DNA of 22,002 nt from Actinomycetota bacterium (GTDB lineage Bacteria; Actinomycetota; Thermoleophilia; UBA2241), in contig PMKK01000131.1 in the NCBI GenBank assembly GCA_003157715.1, positions 1-22,002 of the forward strand, read 5' to 3'. Below are positions 20,677-22,002 of the stretch, in pieces. Both the position numbers and the translations under genes were made by a program. A model generated the notes under the pieces. That model saw only the letters and a program-made list of their open reading frames with translations, searched no databases and was not told the DNA's origin. How positions within the stretch are numbered: position 1 is the first letter of the stretch; every line of letters begins with the position of its first letter.

Positions 20677-22002
20677 ATGCTGGGTACACGAGGATATCTG
20701 GTGGGGGTCACGCGGCGCCGGTCTCTGCGTGAGGCTCTGCCGCGGACCGACCATCGCGCGCGCGCCTCGCGCGGCGCCTGTCTTGCGGCTTTGGCCCTGT
20801 TCTGCGTTCTGGCGCTGGCGGCGGCGATCGGCCCCAGCACCGCACGGGCCGCGACCTACAACACCTGGACCAAACAGACCTCGGGCACCACTCAGACCCT
20901 CAACGGGATCTTCTTCACCGACGCCGGCAACGGCTGGTTCGCGGGCAACGGCGGCGTCATCCGGCACACCACGAACGGCGGCACGACTTGGACGGCCCAG
21001 ACCTCGGGCACCACTCAGACCCTGCGCGGCGTGTACTTCGTCAACTCCCAGGTCGGCTTCGCGGTCGGCAGTTACGGCACGATCGTACGCACGCTGAACG
21101 GCGGCACGACCTGGACGGTCCAGACCTCGGGTACGACCCAGACCCTCCGCGGCGTCTACTTCACCGACGCCAACACCGGCTGGGTCGTGGGCAGCGGCGG
21201 CACGATCCGCCGCACGCTGAACGGCAGCGCGGCCGGCGGTTCCACCTGGGCCGCGGCGACCTCGGGCACCACCTCGACGTTGTATGGGGTGCGCTTCACC
21301 GACGCCAACACCGGCTGGGTCGTGGGCAGCGGCGGCCTCATCCGCCACACCACGAACGGCAGCACGACCGACACCTGGGCCGCGCAGACCTCGGGCACGA
21401 CCCAGGCCCTCTACGGTCTCTCCTTCATCAACGCCAGCAACGGCTGGGCCGTGGGCGCCCGCGGCACCTTGCGCCATACCACGAACGGCGGCACGGCATG
21501 GGCCACTCAGACATCGGGTATCACGGTGACGCTCTACGGCGTGCTGTTCACCGATGCCAGTAACGGCTGGACGGTCGGCGGCAGCGGCAGCATCAGGCAC
21601 TCGACCAACGGCGGCACCGCCTGGGCCACTCAGGCGTCGTCTACCACCCAGACCCTGCGCGGCATCGTCTTCGCGGCCGGCAGCCTGTGGACGGCCGGCG
21701 GCGGCGGGGTCGTGCGGACCTACCTGGCCGACACGACGCCCCCAGTGACCACCGCCACGGGGCTACAGGCCGACAACCACTCCGGCTGGCGCACGACCGC
21801 TCAGACCGTGACGCTCACCGCCACCGATGCCCAGTCGGGAGTCAGTGCCACCTACTACACTCTCGACGGCGGCGCCCGCAAGACCTACAGCGCACCCTTC
21901 GTGGTGTCGGCCGCGGGGACCCACACCATCGTCTATTGGGCGGTCGACAAAGTCGCCAACACCGAGACCCAGCACACGGGCTTCGTGAACATCGACACCA
22001 CC
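20677..22002 (+). CDS. Secreted Ycf48/BNR-repeat beta-propeller surface protein, 3'-truncated by window
   Basis: 442 codons are present and the frame is open to the last base. A long N-terminus with Arg-rich stretch leads to a signal sequence (about 34-58: hydrophobic core then TARA, cleavage probably after Ala58). Residues 64 to about 348 hold seven repeats of 39-45 residues with the pattern W-x-x-Q-TSGTTQTL-x-GV-x-F-x-x-x-x-x-GW-x-VG-x-x-G-x-IRHTTNGGT, typical of Ycf48/PSII-assembly-like BNR repeats that form a beta-propeller. From about 354 an Ig-like or OmpL47-type domain follows (DAQSGVSATYYTLDGGARKTY), probably the first of several. It is likely a cell-surface or secreted protein; a photosystem role is not implied. 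ATG at 20677 has AAGGAG and GAGG upstream. The very uniform DNA of the repeats favours recombination. Confidence 0.88.
   Translation, partial: MLGTRGYLVGVTRRRSLREALPRTDHRARASRGACLAALALFCVLALAAAIGPSTARAATYNTWTKQTSGTTQTLNGIFFTDAGNGWFAGNGGVIRHTTNGGTTWTAQTSGTTQTLRGVYFVNSQVGFAVGSYGTIVRTLNGGTTWTVQTSGTTQTLRGVYFTDANTGWVVGSGGTIRRTLNGSAAGGSTWAAATSGTTSTLYGVRFTDANTGWVVGSGGLIRHTTNGSTTDTWAAQTSGTTQALYGLSFINASNGWAVGARGTLRHTTNGGTAWATQTSGITVTLYGVLFTDASNGWTVGGSGSIRHSTNGGTAWATQASSTTQTLRGIVFAAGSLWTAGGGGVVRTYLADTTPPVTTATGLQADNHSGWRTTAQTVTLTATDAQSGVSATYYTLDGGARKTYSAPFVVSAAGTHTIVYWAVDKVANTETQHTGFVNIDTT

Noticed and set aside
1..22002. Mobile elements, phage genes, tRNA or rRNA
   Set aside because: No transposase, integrase, terminal inverted repeats, cloverleaf or rRNA-like sequence could be found on either strand.

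Overview
The window is very GC-rich DNA with strongly GC-biased third codon positions, many GTG starts and short intergenic gaps. Leaderless-looking promoters, an oxygen-sensitive class I fumarase, a SpoIID/LytB-type exported protein and a Ycf48-repeat surface protein together suggest an Actinomycetota bacterium. A deep, possibly anaerobic or microaerophilic lineage (Thermoleophilia or Coriobacteriia-like) fits, but the sequence does not fix the class. I saw no tRNA, rRNA, CRISPR array, transposase or integrase.

Bases 1-774 hold the 3' part of a nitrilase-family amidohydrolase on the plus strand. Bases 867-13222 form a cell-surface polysaccharide locus, nearly all on the minus strand. In transcription order it has a GT4 glycosyltransferase (11896-13222), a C-terminal fragment of a PIG-L deacetylase (11709-11903), an ATP-grasp ligase, a possible small leaderless ORF, a Wzy/WaaL-type O-antigen polymerase or ligase, a complete PIG-L deacetylase, two coupled GT4 enzymes, a WbuB-like GT4, a polyprenyl-phosphate sugar transferase, a DegT/PglE-type aminotransferase and a Wzz-like chain-length protein. 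One plus-strand gene, a PglD/NeuD-type acetyltransferase (9919-10599), is inserted. The sugar transferase, acetyltransferase and aminotransferase resemble the PglC/PglD/PglE set for acetamido sugars. The GT4 enzymes would extend the lipid-linked unit, the Wzy-like protein would polymerise or ligate it, and Wzz would set chain length. No flippase or 4,6-dehydratase is in the window.

Bases 13411-14514 encode an exported SpoIID/LytB protein. From 14571 to 20489 the minus strand carries metabolic genes: an arginase-family protein, a possible 29-residue ORF, a ComA-like phosphosulfolactate synthase, a PNPOx-like flavin or heme protein, an ABM-type small protein, a LysR regulator followed by an NADPH-dependent FMN reductase, and the beta and alpha subunits of class I fumarase. 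From 20677 a plus-strand gene for a large secreted Ycf48-repeat protein runs off the end of the window.

The most unusual signals are these. (1) Five starts share a -10-like box ending 7-8 bases before an initiation codon, so leaderless transcripts are predicted. (2) Both plus-strand genes for exported proteins have leaders that can fold to bury the Shine-Dalgarno sequence; the one at 20580-20676 looks riboswitch-like but matches no class I can name. (3) Two GT4 genes have frame breaks near their ends, one of them leading directly into a sugar transferase that has no start codon of its own. (4) A duplicated C-terminal piece of the PIG-L deacetylase lies about 4 kb from the intact gene. (5) A 32-bp-period direct repeat lies over the likely ComA promoter.
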